A DNA stretch of 34,999 bases from Bacteroidota bacterium (GCA_947456185.1 CANGPW010000025.1:1-34999), one strand, 5' to 3'. Shown: positions 15,096 to 23,765, numbered from the stretch's first letter. Notes: generated from the letters alone by a model not told the origin. Numbers and translations are program-made.

Positions 15096-16307
15096 TTGAA
15101 AAACAAAAAAATTATTATCGCCATTAGTGCCAGCATAGCCGCCTATAAAGCGGCTTTTTTGGTTAGATTGCTAGTTAAAGCTGGTGCCAATGTAAAAGTA
15201 ATAATTACTCCTGCAGCCAAAGAATTTGTTACGCCTTTAACTTTAAGTACGCTTAGCAAAAATCCTGTATTTAGCGATTTTGTTTTAAACAAAAACGGTG
15301 AGTGGACAAACCATGTGGATCTTGGACTTTGGGCCGATTTAATGGTTATTGCGCCAGCAAGCGCAAATACAATTGCTAAAATGGCAAATGGAATTTGTGA
15401 CAACTTATTAATTGCAACATATCTTTCTGCCAAGTGTCCTATCATGTTTGGGCCAGCAATGGATTTAGACATGTTTATACATCCAACTACTGTTCAAAAT
15501 TGCGCTAAACTTCAATCGTTTGGAAACATCATGATAGATGCAAATGAAGGTGAATTAGCCAGTGGATTAAATGGAAAAGGAAGAATGGCTGAACCTGAGG
15601 AAATATTTTCAGTTATAGAAAAGCATTTTAATTCTGAGCAAGATTTATTAGGTAAAATAGCTTTAGTTACTGCAGGTCCAACATACGAAATCATAGATCC
15701 CGTGCGTTTTATTGGAAATTATTCGAGTGGGAAAATGGGATTTGCTTTAGCAGAAGAATTAGCAAACAGAGGCGCATTGGTTACACTAATAGCCGGACCA
15801 GTCGAAATCATTCACCATCATAAAAATATTACAAGAATAAACGTTCATTCAGCTACGCAAATGTTTGAAGCAGTCAATGAAAATTTTAGTACTACAAATA
15901 TTGCAATTATGTGTGCTGCCGTTGCCGACTATTCGCCAATTACAGTTGCTGATGAGAAAATAAAAAAACAAAATGAAGAGGGTTTAACCATTGAATTGAA
16001 AAAAACCAAAGACATTTTAAAACATATTGGTTCCATAAAAACTAACAAACAAATAGTGGTTGGATTTGCACTCGAAACCAATCATGAAGAAGAAAATGCT
16101 TTGATAAAATTAAAAGAAAAAAAAGCTGATTTTATTGTGTTAAATTCTTTACAAACACCAGGTGCTGGCTTTAAACACAACACCAATCAAATAACTATTT
16201 TAAAAAATAGTGGCGAGAAAATAGCCTTTAATTTAAAATCGAAAAACGATGTTGCTATAGACATTGTGAATGAAATAGTGAAAATAACAAATACCATTGA
16301 TGCGTAA
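15096..16307 (+). CDS. coaBC: Bifunctional phosphopantothenoylcysteine decarboxylase / phosphopantothenate-cysteine ligase
   Basis: 403 residues from a TTG start (no nearby in-frame ATG). The N-terminal flavoprotein decarboxylase (about 1-185) has SASIAAYKA, catalytic H73 in NHVDLG and APASANTIAKMANGICDNLL. The C-terminal ligase (about 186-400) has VTAGPTYEIIDPVRFIGNYSSGKMG, AAVADYSP and DEKIKK. Compared with E. coli, the PxMN motif reads PAMD (D123) and the active-site Cys of the flap is replaced (LASGLNGKGRM). From memory both changes are usual in Bacteroidota. Together the two halves make 4'-phosphopantetheine in CoA synthesis. It overlaps the DUF4835 start by eight bases. Confidence 0.95.
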   Translation: MKNKKIIIAISASIAAYKAAFLVRLLVKAGANVKVIITPAAKEFVTPLTLSTLSKNPVFSDFVLNKNGEWTNHVDLGLWADLMVIAPASANTIAKMANGICDNLLIATYLSAKCPIMFGPAMDLDMFIHPTTVQNCAKLQSFGNIMIDANEGELASGLNGKGRMAEPEEIFSVIEKHFNSEQDLLGKIALVTAGPTYEIIDPVRFIGNYSSGKMGFALAEELANRGALVTLIAGPVEIIHHHKNITRINVHSATQMFEAVNENFSTTNIAIMCAAVADYSPITVADEKIKKQNEEGLTIELKKTKDILKHIGSIKTNKQIVVGFALETNHEEENALIKLKEKKADFIVLNSLQTPGAGFKHNTNQITILKNSGEKIAFNLKSKNDVAIDIVNEIVKITNTIDA

Positions 16308-17208
16308 AATATTTTTTGTTTTAGGACTACTTACCAGTATTTTGGTTAACGCTCAGCCTGATTTTAACATACAAGTTAGGGTAACTGACAATCAAATTGA
16401 AATAACTGATAGATCTATTTTTAGAAGATTAGAAAATGACATCAAAACATTTATTTCTATTCAGAAATGGAGTCTTGATAAGGTTTTGCCTGCTGAACTT
16501 TTTGATTTAACTATTGAAATCATTCCTTCAGCTTATAACCAAACTACAGGTGAAATTACTGCGGTAGCAATGATTCAATGTAGAAGACCAGTTTTTGGAA
16601 CAAATTATAATACTATATTACTCAACTTTAGGGACGAAAATTTTAATTTTACTTACCTCGATCAACAACGATTTGATTATATTGACGGACAGTATGGAAC
16701 AGAAATTACTGGCCTTTTAGCTTTTTACTGTAACTATTGTTTGGGTTTGGATTACGATAGCTTTGGACAAGAAAGTGGAACTCCATATTTTAATAAAGCA
16801 GCACAAATATTATCGTTGGCTCAGGCAAAAAGTGGTGGTGCAGGATGGACAGCTTTTGGCAGAAATTTAAGAACAAGGTATAACTTAATCGACAATATTT
16901 TAAACGAACGATTTAAAACTATCAGACAGGCTTATTATTTATACCACAGAAAAGGGATGGATGTTTTTCAGAAGAAACCTTTAGAGGCACGTAAGCAAAT
17001 TTTTAAAGCAATAGAAGAAGTGAAGAAAGTATATGCTATAGCTCCTAACACCGTTATGCTGTTAATGTTTTTTGATTCAAAACGTGATGAAATTATCAAT
17101 ATTTATAAAGGTGCTACTGCAATAGAAAAACCCAAAATAGTGGAAATTTTATCTGAAATAGATATAACCAATGCTACCAAATACGAGGCTATTTTACAAG
17201 AAAAATAG
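16300..17208 (+). CDS. DUF4835 family secreted protein
   Basis: 302 residues from the ATG at 16300 (a TTG just before it is less likely). The signal peptide is MRKIFFVLGLLTSILVNA|QP. The mature protein begins with a strand-rich section (FNIQVRVTDNQIEITDRSIFRRLENDIKTFISIQKW) and continues with RPVFGTNYNTILLNFRDENF and a helical C-terminal half. This is the Bacteroidota DUF4835 pattern, nearly always behind coaBC. It is probably periplasmic or outer-membrane associated; the function is not established. Its location with bamD hints at envelope biogenesis, which is inference only. Confidence 0.85.
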   Translation: MRKIFFVLGLLTSILVNAQPDFNIQVRVTDNQIEITDRSIFRRLENDIKTFISIQKWSLDKVLPAELFDLTIEIIPSAYNQTTGEITAVAMIQCRRPVFGTNYNTILLNFRDENFNFTYLDQQRFDYIDGQYGTEITGLLAFYCNYCLGLDYDSFGQESGTPYFNKAAQILSLAQAKSGGAGWTAFGRNLRTRYNLIDNILNERFKTIRQAYYLYHRKGMDVFQKKPLEARKQIFKAIEEVKKVYAIAPNTVMLLMFFDSKRDEIINIYKGATAIEKPKIVEILSEIDITNATKYEAILQEK

Positions 17209-17272
17209 CATTTTGATTTGTTGATTCCAAAAAGAATTTCTTGCTTTTTGTTTAACTGATTTTTGTAAATAA

Positions 17273-18529
17273 TTATTTACTTCTTATGGCATCTACTGGA
17301 TTTAATTTAGAAGCACTTAATGCCGGTAAAAATCCTGAAATTACACCAATACAAATACTGGTAAATACACCTATAAATATATTTTTTAAGCTTAAGTAAA
17401 AAACAAAATCAAATATACTTCCAAGAACTAATACAATACTCCAAACTAAAATTAAACCTATTACGCAGCCTAACAAACATAGAATAATTGCTTCAATAAG
17501 AAATTCAATTAATATAAAATAATTTTTAGCTCCTAAACTCTTTTGAATTCCAATTTCATTGGTTCTTTCTTTCACACTTACAAACATAATATTTGCTATT
17601 CCAAAACCACCAACCAGCATGGCAAATAATCCAATGATCCAGCCGGCAATATTTACAATTGAAAAAGTTTGATCGAGTTGCTGGGTAATTAAAGTGGTTT
17701 TATTTAACGCAAAATTTTCCTCCTGTCCGGGTTTTAATTTTCGTTTGTTTCTCATAATTCCATTTAACTCCTGCTCCAAAGCTGCTACTCCCCCATTGTT
17801 AGCTTTTACATGAATTCTGCTATTGGCATCATCGCTATTAATTCTAACAAATTTAGCTGCTGAATTTACCGGGATGATGGTTAAATTATCTTGACTATTT
17901 CCTATTAAACTTTCACCTTCTTTAGCAAAAACGCCAATTACATTGAATTTTATTCCAGAAACTTTAATACTTTTATTGATTGGACTCACACTTGGAAATA
18001 ATGTTTGCGATAAATTATAGCCAATGATACATACCAAAGTTCCATTTACAGATTCATTTTCGGTAAAATACCTACCTTCTATTAAATTAAAATTTCTTAC
18101 TTGGTCATAATCGTGAGTTACTCCTTGAATATCTATTCCACTTGCACTGTTGGAGCCACTTTTCAATGTTTTGCCACTGATAGAAATAGTTAACATTTGA
18201 CCTTGCGATAAAGCAGATTTTTGTTCAATATTTTTCATTTCATCAATAGATGCATTTGGCCTATTCATGTACTTCCACCACTTATATCCTGGTCCAAAAG
18301 TCCATGGCCATTTTTCAACAAAAACCACATTGTTTCCCAAGCTTTCTACACTTTGGTGTAAGCTTGTTTCAAAACTTTCAACAACAGCTAAAACCGCAAT
18401 AATGCAAAATATTCCAATGGTAATTCCCAAGGTTGAAAGTAAAGTACGCACTTTATTCAAATACATGGTATAAAATGCCGATCGTGCACTTTCTTTGATT
18501 TGGATAAATATTATTTGAAAACTTTTCAT
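17273..18529 (-). CDS. MacB/FtsX-type ABC transporter permease without linked ATPase
   Basis: 418 residues. A first transmembrane helix (about 23-46, LSTLGITIGIFCIIAVLAVV) precedes a large periplasmic MacB core domain (about 50-275: SLGNNVVFVEKWPW, ASGIDIQGVTHDYDQVRN, GRYFTENE). Three C-terminal FtsX helices follow (about 287-315, 337-362 and 375-400), with the conserved KERTNEIGIQKSLGA before the third helix and KLNPVDAIRSK at the end. The architecture is that of mechanotransmission permeases such as MacB and LolC/E. The partner ATPase and any membrane-fusion protein are not adjacent. It has a perfect promoter of its own. Transport or mechanotransmission substrate unknown. Confidence 0.9.
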   Translation of the reverse strand: MKSFQIIFIQIKESARSAFYTMYLNKVRTLLSTLGITIGIFCIIAVLAVVESFETSLHQSVESLGNNVVFVEKWPWTFGPGYKWWKYMNRPNASIDEMKNIEQKSALSQGQMLTISISGKTLKSGSNSASGIDIQGVTHDYDQVRNFNLIEGRYFTENESVNGTLVCIIGYNLSQTLFPSVSPINKSIKVSGIKFNVIGVFAKEGESLIGNSQDNLTIIPVNSAAKFVRINSDDANSRIHVKANNGGVAALEQELNGIMRNKRKLKPGQEENFALNKTTLITQQLDQTFSIVNIAGWIIGLFAMLVGGFGIANIMFVSVKERTNEIGIQKSLGAKNYFILIEFLIEAIILCLLGCVIGLILVWSIVLVLGSIFDFVFYLSLKNIFIGVFTSICIGVISGFLPALSASKLNPVDAIRSK

Positions 18530-18569
18530 TTTAAATTGATTTCAAAAATGAACTATATAAACGCAATTA

Positions 18570-18599
18570 CAAAGTTATTTTGATAAAAGGTTTGGCAAA
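18570..18599 (-). promoter_or_regulatory. Promoter for the MacB-type permease (TTTG-N18-TAACTTTG)
   Basis: On the minus strand, TTTG (18599-18596), an 18-base spacer and TAACTTTG (18577-18570) match the consensus completely. The predicted leader is about 34 bases. Confidence 0.72.
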
Positions 18600-18835
18600 A
18601 GTTCGAAATGCGAAATGACAATCACGCAAGGCATGAGCGAAGTAAAGTTAGTGAGAAATGGAAGTTGAGAGATGGGAGTTGAGAGTTGAGAGAAGTTGTC
18701 ATCCTGAGCTTGTCGAAGGAAGCAACGGGCAATGGGCAATGGGCAAAATGAATTTTTATAGAAACAAAAAGCTAATCAACAATTAAACAATTAAACAATC
18801 AACCAATCACCAAATCAATAAATCAACAATCACCT
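18600..18835. repeat. Repeat-rich intergenic spacer
   Basis: The 321-base stretch without a gene holds, in order: a 47-base degenerate dispersed repeat (18601-18647) related to 22421-22466; GTTGAGAGA/GGGAGTTGAGA short tandem units (18663-18692); a TTGTCATCCTGAGCTTGTCGAAGG element (18696-18719); three GGGCAAT units (18727-18744); and AACAATTAAACAATCAACCAATCA-type tandem units (18777-18830). No open frame is credible. The permease promoter lies at its left end. Confidence 0.65.
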
Positions 18836-18850
18836 ACTCCACTTTCAAAA

Positions 18851-20071
18851 CTAAAACTCTACCCTCCTATTGGCGGCTTTGCCTTCTTCAGTTTCATTGG
18901 TGGTTATTGGCACACTTTCACCATAACCTTGCCATGTTAAACGATTTGGATTGATGCCTTTTTGAGTTAAATACTTCACGCAAGCCTTTGCTCTATTTAT
19001 AGATAATATAATGTTATAAGCCTCCGAATTTTGGTTGTCAGTATGTCCCATAATTTTAACACACATTTTTGGATATTCGTGCAATATTTGCAGTAAATTA
19101 TTCAATTCTACATAAGATTGCGGTAGTAATATATATTTATCTAAATCGAAATTGATATTGCGTAAAGCATATGTTTTTCCAACTTCAAACTTGTGTTTAT
19201 ATTTATACATGGTATCTTTACAATCGCAAGAATTATCGTTCCGCACTTCGGCTAAACACAAATCATCGTAATACAAACGAACATGAAAATAATAGGGATC
19301 TAAGTATAATTTATTGACTGAATCTAATTCGTTATTGGTTTTTATTTGAACATCAGAAAACGCAGCTTGCATTTCTTTTCTTTTATTATCAATAAATGAA
19401 ATCATTAATTGTTTCTGCTTTTTTATGTCTTTTTTGCTGGTTGCCTGCTCAGGCAATTCAATTTTTAGTTTGCTAAAACTATCTCTAATTTCATTGTATT
19501 TTTCTTCTCTTTCCTTAATCAATCTTTCTTTTATACTGATCAAACTATCGTATAAACTGTATGTAAAATCATCATGAAATCTTCCTAAATAAAAGTAATC
19601 TCCACTTGTATTTGCTGTAAATGTTAAGGAATGATATTGCCAAAATGGACGTGGTCTTTCAGGGTTTGAATCAATTTCAAATATGGCCAAAGGAACAGCT
19701 TTAATTCTAATTCTAACAGGAGTTACTTGTTCGTAATAAGGCAAAACAGCACATTCAAAATGACCTAATTTTTCAATTCTATTCCAGTTTTCATCCTTTA
19801 CATAAGTTTTAACTTTTAAATGGTATGTTTTACCCGCAATAATTGGTTTTTTAAGTTTTACACATAAAAACTCGCTTGGCAAAGGCATAATGGTGCAAAG
19901 TCCATGAATATAATTTGATATTTCATTGCCGTTGGTATCCACCAACATGTGTTCGTAATGGTAAAAATCGCCTTTGGGTTGTTTCCAAAAACTGGGCCTT
20001 CCATCTTTCATCCTCTCCTCAAATCCAGGATTTGGAATTAAGTTCTGCGCATTGATTGTATAGCAAAACAA
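18851..20071 (-). CDS. OmpA-family outer-membrane protein; probable frameshift at the C-terminus
   Basis: 406 residues as an open frame. The mature N-terminus QNLIPNPGFEE and following beta-rich part resemble Bacteroidota 'lvpNPsFE' modules. A charged coiled-coil-like segment (about 185-245) precedes a C-terminal OmpA domain (about 310-406) with INFDLDKYILLPQSYVEL, KIMGHTDN, LSINRAKACVKYLTQKGI and GYGESVP. The domain should bind peptidoglycan and tie the outer membrane to the wall. Two oddities are seen. The frame stops at NRRVEF, while one more T in the run at 18853-18856 would give the usual ending LVLKVE and stop at 18834. The signal peptide KSIFTYIYLLFCYTINA needs a start at CTG (20101) or ATT (20104), since the TTG at 20071 leaves only a stub. 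Confidence 0.82.
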   Translation of the reverse strand: MFCYTINAQNLIPNPGFEERMKDGRPSFWKQPKGDFYHYEHMLVDTNGNEISNYIHGLCTIMPLPSEFLCVKLKKPIIAGKTYHLKVKTYVKDENWNRIEKLGHFECAVLPYYEQVTPVRIRIKAVPLAIFEIDSNPERPRPFWQYHSLTFTANTSGDYFYLGRFHDDFTYSLYDSLISIKERLIKEREEKYNEIRDSFSKLKIELPEQATSKKDIKKQKQLMISFIDNKRKEMQAAFSDVQIKTNNELDSVNKLYLDPYYFHVRLYYDDLCLAEVRNDNSCDCKDTMYKYKHKFEVGKTYALRNINFDLDKYILLPQSYVELNNLLQILHEYPKMCVKIMGHTDNQNSEAYNIILSINRAKACVKYLTQKGINPNRLTWQGYGESVPITTNETEEGKAANRRVEF

Positions 20072-20223
20072 TAAATATATATATGTAAAAATAGATTTCA
20101 GAATTCAGTTATTATTTACAGCAATTATACTTTGATAAATTTATTTTTTTTAACACATTTCCTTTCAAAATATTTATAAAAAAATGCTTTTAATTTTCAG
20201 TATAATTTTATTAGCATTGAACC

Positions 20224-21006
20224 ATGAGTTACGAAACAATTTTATTTGATGTAAATAATGGTGTGGCAACGCTAACACTCAATAGACCAGACGTATTTAA
20301 CGCATTTAACGAACAACAAAGTTATGATGTAATTGATGCTTTAAAAAAATGTGCGAAGGATAAAACAATACGCGTATTGGTTTTAACCGGAGCTGGCAAA
20401 GCTTTTTGTAGTGGTCAGGATTTAAAATCGATTGCGGGAGCAGAAAACAGAAGTTTGCGTGAGAGCATTGATAAGCGTTATAACCCTATGATAAAAGCCA
20501 TACGTAATTTACCAATTCCTGTTATTTGCAGGTTAAATGGTGTAGCAGCAGGAGCAGGTTGTTCATTGGCTTTAGCCAGCGATATGATTGTAGCGAGTGA
20601 AAATGCAACTTTAATTGAAGTATTTATCAATGTTGGTTTGGTGTTAGATTCAGGTTCTTCTTATTTTTTACCACGATTGGTGGGTTCGGCTAGGGCTTTT
20701 GAATTAAGTACCATGGGTAGTAAAGTAACTGCACAACAAGCTTTTGATTGGGGAATGGTAAATAGAGTTTGTAAAGCTGAAGACTTAGATGAAGAAGTAA
20801 AAAAATTAACAGATTATTATGCCAATGCGCCAACAAAAGCCATTGGTTTAATGAAAAAAATGTTGAACAAATCGTTCAATAGCGACTTAGATACTATGCT
20901 GGAATATGAGGCTTATTGCCAAGAAATAGCTGGACGCAGTAAAGACAATAAAGAAGGTGTAAATGCATTTATAGAAAAAAGAAAACCTGTTTTTACAGGC
21001 GAGTAA
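20224..21006 (+). CDS. Enoyl-CoA hydratase/isomerase, PaaG-like
   Basis: 260 residues, the full crotonase length. Oxyanion-hole segments are AGKAFCSGQDL (about 57-67) and NGVAAGAGCSLALASDM (about 105-121). VGLVLDSGSSYFLPRLVGSARA carries the Asp of the PaaG type (GLvpDsG) rather than a hydratase Glu pair, pointing to a double-bond or ring-opening isomerase such as PaaG. The C-terminal helix with GRSKDNKEGVNAFIEKRKPVF is typical. Cytoplasmic fatty-acid or aromatic-CoA catabolism is likely. The other phenylacetate genes are absent here, so the substrate is open. It starts the group with the Ppx/GppA and PaaI-like genes. Confidence 0.88.
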   Translation: MSYETILFDVNNGVATLTLNRPDVFNAFNEQQSYDVIDALKKCAKDKTIRVLVLTGAGKAFCSGQDLKSIAGAENRSLRESIDKRYNPMIKAIRNLPIPVICRLNGVAAGAGCSLALASDMIVASENATLIEVFINVGLVLDSGSSYFLPRLVGSARAFELSTMGSKVTAQQAFDWGMVNRVCKAEDLDEEVKKLTDYYANAPTKAIGLMKKMLNKSFNSDLDTMLEYEAYCQEIAGRSKDNKEGVNAFIEKRKPVFTGE

Positions 21007-21102
21007 ATTTTGAAAAGATAAGCGGTTAAAATCAAAAACAATCCAATCTTTCTCCTGATTAATCGGGATTTCAATTTTTCAATCTTTAAATAATAATAAA
21101 AA

Positions 21103-21978
21103 ATGAAATTAGCTGCAATAGATATTGGCTCAAACGCTGTAAGGTTACTGATAGTTAGGGTAAATGAAAATCCCAACGACAAAGAATTATTTAAAAAATT
21201 AGAATTTGTTCGTGTGCCCATTCGCTTGGGCGATGACTCTTTTAAATACCAAAGAATCAGTAAAGAAAAGAGTAAGATCTTTAAAAAATCAATGCAATCA
21301 TTTAAATTAATGATGGATGCTTTTGAAGTAGATCATTACATGGCATGTGCCACAAGTGCCATGCGTGAAGCTGATAATGGAAAAAAAATTGCTGAAAAAA
21401 TTTATGATAAATGTGGATTAAAAATTAATATCATTACAGGAGTAAGAGAAAGTGAAATAATACTTCGTTCCATCAAAGATTATTTTAAACCAAATACCAA
21501 TTATTTAACCATAGATGTTGGTGGTGGAAGTACGGAATTAGCAGTAGTTAGAGACGGTAAAATGTTAAACTCTGCAAGTTTTAATATTGGAACTGTAAGA
21601 ATGGTAGATGGCGCAGTAAATGAAAAAACATGGCAAACTATAGAGCATTGGGTAAAACATAAAACAGAAAATATTCCAGACTTGGAAGCTGTGGTAACTA
21701 GCGGAACAATTAATAAAATTTCGTTTATGCTAAATCCTGAAAATGCAGAAAATTTTACCCGTGAACAATTGAAAGCTTTTCACCGAAAAGTAAGTAAAAT
21801 GAGCATCATGGAACGCATGGATAATTTAAAGTTAAATCCTGATAGAGCAGACATTATTGACGTTTCGGCTGATATCTATTTAAGGATTTTAAATTGGGGG
21901 AAAATAGAAATTGTACATGCTCCAAATGCAGGATTAAAAGATGGAATTTTAAATGAATTATATGATAAATTCTACTAA
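21103..21978 (+). CDS. Ppx/GppA-family phosphatase (exopolyphosphatase-like)
   Basis: 291 residues with only the two-lobed actin-like ASKHA core, shorter than E. coli Ppx or GppA, which carry extra C-terminal domains. Motifs: phosphate-1 loop AAIDIGSNAVRLLI (about 4-17), MACATSAMREADNG, the catalytic-Glu region GVRESEIILRSI, the phosphate-2 loop TIDVGGGSTELAVV (about 137-150), then SFNIGTVRM and the C-terminal DISADIYLRI-like helix. The family removes terminal phosphate from polyphosphate or from (p)ppGpp; which one applies cannot be told. It is followed six bases later by the PaaI-like gene. Confidence 0.9.
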   Translation: MKLAAIDIGSNAVRLLIVRVNENPNDKELFKKLEFVRVPIRLGDDSFKYQRISKEKSKIFKKSMQSFKLMMDAFEVDHYMACATSAMREADNGKKIAEKIYDKCGLKINIITGVRESEIILRSIKDYFKPNTNYLTIDVGGGSTELAVVRDGKMLNSASFNIGTVRMVDGAVNEKTWQTIEHWVKHKTENIPDLEAVVTSGTINKISFMLNPENAENFTREQLKAFHRKVSKMSIMERMDNLKLNPDRADIIDVSADIYLRILNWGKIEIVHAPNAGLKDGILNELYDKFY

Positions 21979-21984
21979 AAATAA

Positions 21985-22419
21985 ATGAATAAAAATTTAG
22001 AAAATTTACAGAATTGTATTGGTAAAAGTACCAATGAAGAAGGCCTTGGAGCGGTAAGCCGTTGGATAGATGGAATATTGATTTTTGCAGAAGAAGGCCA
22101 TTTAAAAATTACATTTAAAGTATTAGATACTTGGTTAAATCCGGCTAAAACTTTACATGGTGGAATGGCAGCTACTTTAATAGATGATGTAATGGGAATG
22201 ACTGTATATAGTTTGGGAAATGAAGTTTTTTACTCCACTGTAAACCTCACATTAGACTTTTTATCGTTTGCTTTGGCAGGCGATGAAATAACTGTTGAGG
22301 CCAAATTAGTACGTAAGGGAATTAGTGTAATAAACATAGAAGGATTTATTTATAAAAGAAAAAAGTTATTGGTAAAAGCTTCCTCTAATTTAGTAAATAG
22401 TGGGATGAAAGTTTTTTAG
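21985..22419 (+). CDS. PaaI-like hotdog-fold thioesterase
   Basis: 144 residues, a single hotdog domain. The signature is LNPAKTLHGGMAATLIDDVMGMTVYSLG: HGG followed by the helix carrying the catalytic acidic residue (Asp59/60 region). FYSTVNLTLDFLSFALAGDEITVEAKLVRKG is the typical following sheet. It likely hydrolyses acyl-CoA or aryl-CoA thioesters in the cytoplasm. It lies six bases after the Ppx/GppA gene, so they share a transcript. With the PaaG-like gene nearby it could recover CoA from dead-end acyl-CoA; this is inference. Confidence 0.85.
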   Translation: MNKNLENLQNCIGKSTNEEGLGAVSRWIDGILIFAEEGHLKITFKVLDTWLNPAKTLHGGMAATLIDDVMGMTVYSLGNEVFYSTVNLTLDFLSFALAGDEITVEAKLVRKGISVINIEGFIYKRKKLLVKASSNLVNSGMKVF

Positions 22420-22420
22420 A

Positions 22421-22466
22421 GTTCGGATTGCGAAGTAAAAATCATACAAGGCGAGAGTAAAATAAA
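22421..22466. repeat. Degenerate dispersed repeat, copy B
   Basis: GTTCGGATTGCGAAGTAAAA...CAAGGCGAGAG aligns with GTTCGAAATGCGAAATGACA...CAAGGCATGAG at 18601-18647 over about 46 bases, with the blocks GTTCG, TGCGAA, AATCA and CAAGGC kept. It lies between the PaaI-like gene and dnaN and is followed by CAACCATCAACT-type low-complexity sequence (22530-22550). Confidence 0.5.
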
Positions 22467-22570
22467 TTCCACACACATAAAATCAATATCAGAAAAAAAA
22501 TAGCCTTATGCAATTCGCTCGCAATAAACTATCAACCATCAACTAAACACTATATGTGCATAACTTGTGT

Positions 22571-22600
22571 TTTGTAACATCACTTGCTCGGCTATTTTTG
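22571..22600 (+). promoter_or_regulatory. Promoter for dnaN (TTTG-N18-TATTTTTG)
   Basis: TTTG at 22571-22574, an 18-base spacer and TATTTTTG at 22593-22600 match the full consensus. The start codon at 22617 gives a leader of about ten bases. Confidence 0.72.
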
Positions 22601-22616
22601 AACCTTTACGAAAAGT

Positions 22617-23738
22617 ATGAAATTTATAGTAAATAGTAGCACGCTTTTAAAGCACTTATCAATGATTGATGGAGTAATTGTAGCAAAACCAATTATTCCA
22701 ATATTGAATAATTTTTTATTCGATATAAAAGATGGTAACCTCACCATTTCATCAACTGATTTAGAAACCACCATGACCACCAGCATAAAGGTAGATGCAA
22801 GTGAAGAAATTTCGGTAGCGGTTCCCTCAAAAACTACTATCGAATTATTGAAGCAATTGCCCGATCAACCTTTGGCTTTTTCTATTAATTTAGAAAAAGG
22901 TTCAATGGAAATAAAATACGGAACTGGAAAGTTTAAATTAACTGTTCAAAACGGTGATGAATTTCCAAAAAATCCTGAAGTAGATAGCGACCAATCATTT
23001 ACTATTCCAAGTAGAGTATTGCAAAAAGCAATTACCAAAACAGTTTTTGCAAGTAGCAATGATGAATTGCGTTTGAACTTAACAGGCGTTTATGTTCAGT
23101 TATTTGAAAAAAGTATCACATTTGTAGCAACTGATGCAAATCGTTTGGTTCGTTACACTAGAACTGATGTAAAGCCAGGTGTGGAAGAAAGTTTTATTAT
23201 GCCTAAAAAAGCATTGAATTTATTAAAAAATTCGTTGCCATCTGATTTAAGCGAAGTAAAAGTGAATTTCAATAAATCAAATGCATTTTTCTCATTCAGT
23301 GATTTCAGTTTAATTTGTCGTTTAATCGATGAAAAATATCCTGATTATAAAGCAGTAATTCCTGTTGAAAATTCTAATAAACTAACTATTGATAAAGGAG
23401 AATTCCAATCAGCTGTTAAGCGTATATCGATTACTTCGAATAAAACTACTTATCAAATTCGTTTAAAATTTGTAGGAAGTGAATTAACAATTAGTTCCGA
23501 AGACATTGATTACGAAAATGAAGGTGTAGAAAAATTAGCTGCAAACTTTGAAGGCGAAGACCTAGAAATAGGTTTCAATTCAAAATATTTGGGCGAAGTA
23601 TTAGGAGCCATTGATTCATCGAATATGACATTAGAAATGAGCCAACCAAACAGAGCAGGAGTAATTATTCCGTCTGAAACTGAAGATGGCGAAGACATTT
23701 TGATGTTGGTAATGCCAATGATGTTGAACAATTACTAA
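22617..23738 (+). CDS. dnaN: DNA polymerase III beta sliding clamp
   Basis: 373 residues, the standard clamp length, made of three similar domains (about 1-120, 128-245 and 246-373). Typical segments: MKFIVNSSTLLKHLSMIDGVI at the start, PILNNFLFDIKDGNLTISSTDLETTM, VPSKTTIELLKQLPDQPL, DEFPKNPEV, LNLTGVYVQLFEKSITFVATDANRLVRYT and the C-terminal LMLVMPMMLNNY. It forms a ring dimer on DNA that holds replicative polymerase. No dnaA or recF is adjacent, so this does not mark the origin. It is closed by its own terminator. Confidence 0.97.
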   Translation: MKFIVNSSTLLKHLSMIDGVIVAKPIIPILNNFLFDIKDGNLTISSTDLETTMTTSIKVDASEEISVAVPSKTTIELLKQLPDQPLAFSINLEKGSMEIKYGTGKFKLTVQNGDEFPKNPEVDSDQSFTIPSRVLQKAITKTVFASSNDELRLNLTGVYVQLFEKSITFVATDANRLVRYTRTDVKPGVEESFIMPKKALNLLKNSLPSDLSEVKVNFNKSNAFFSFSDFSLICRLIDEKYPDYKAVIPVENSNKLTIDKGEFQSAVKRISITSNKTTYQIRLKFVGSELTISSEDIDYENEGVEKLAANFEGEDLEIGFNSKYLGEVLGAIDSSNMTLEMSQPNRAGVIIPSETEDGEDILMLVMPMMLNNY

Positions 23739-23765
23739 TTATAAAAATTATAATTTATTTAAAAG

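Noticed and set aside
17228-17250. CAAAAAG/CTTTTTG hairpin between DUF4835 and the MacB-type permease as a terminator
   Set aside because: A seven-bp stem made almost only of A-T pairs is too weak to call.
22421-22616. Replication origin next to dnaN
   Set aside because: No dnaA, recF or gyrB neighbour and no cluster of DnaA-box-like sequences (TTATCCACA type) was seen; the spacer holds repeat relics and the dnaN promoter.
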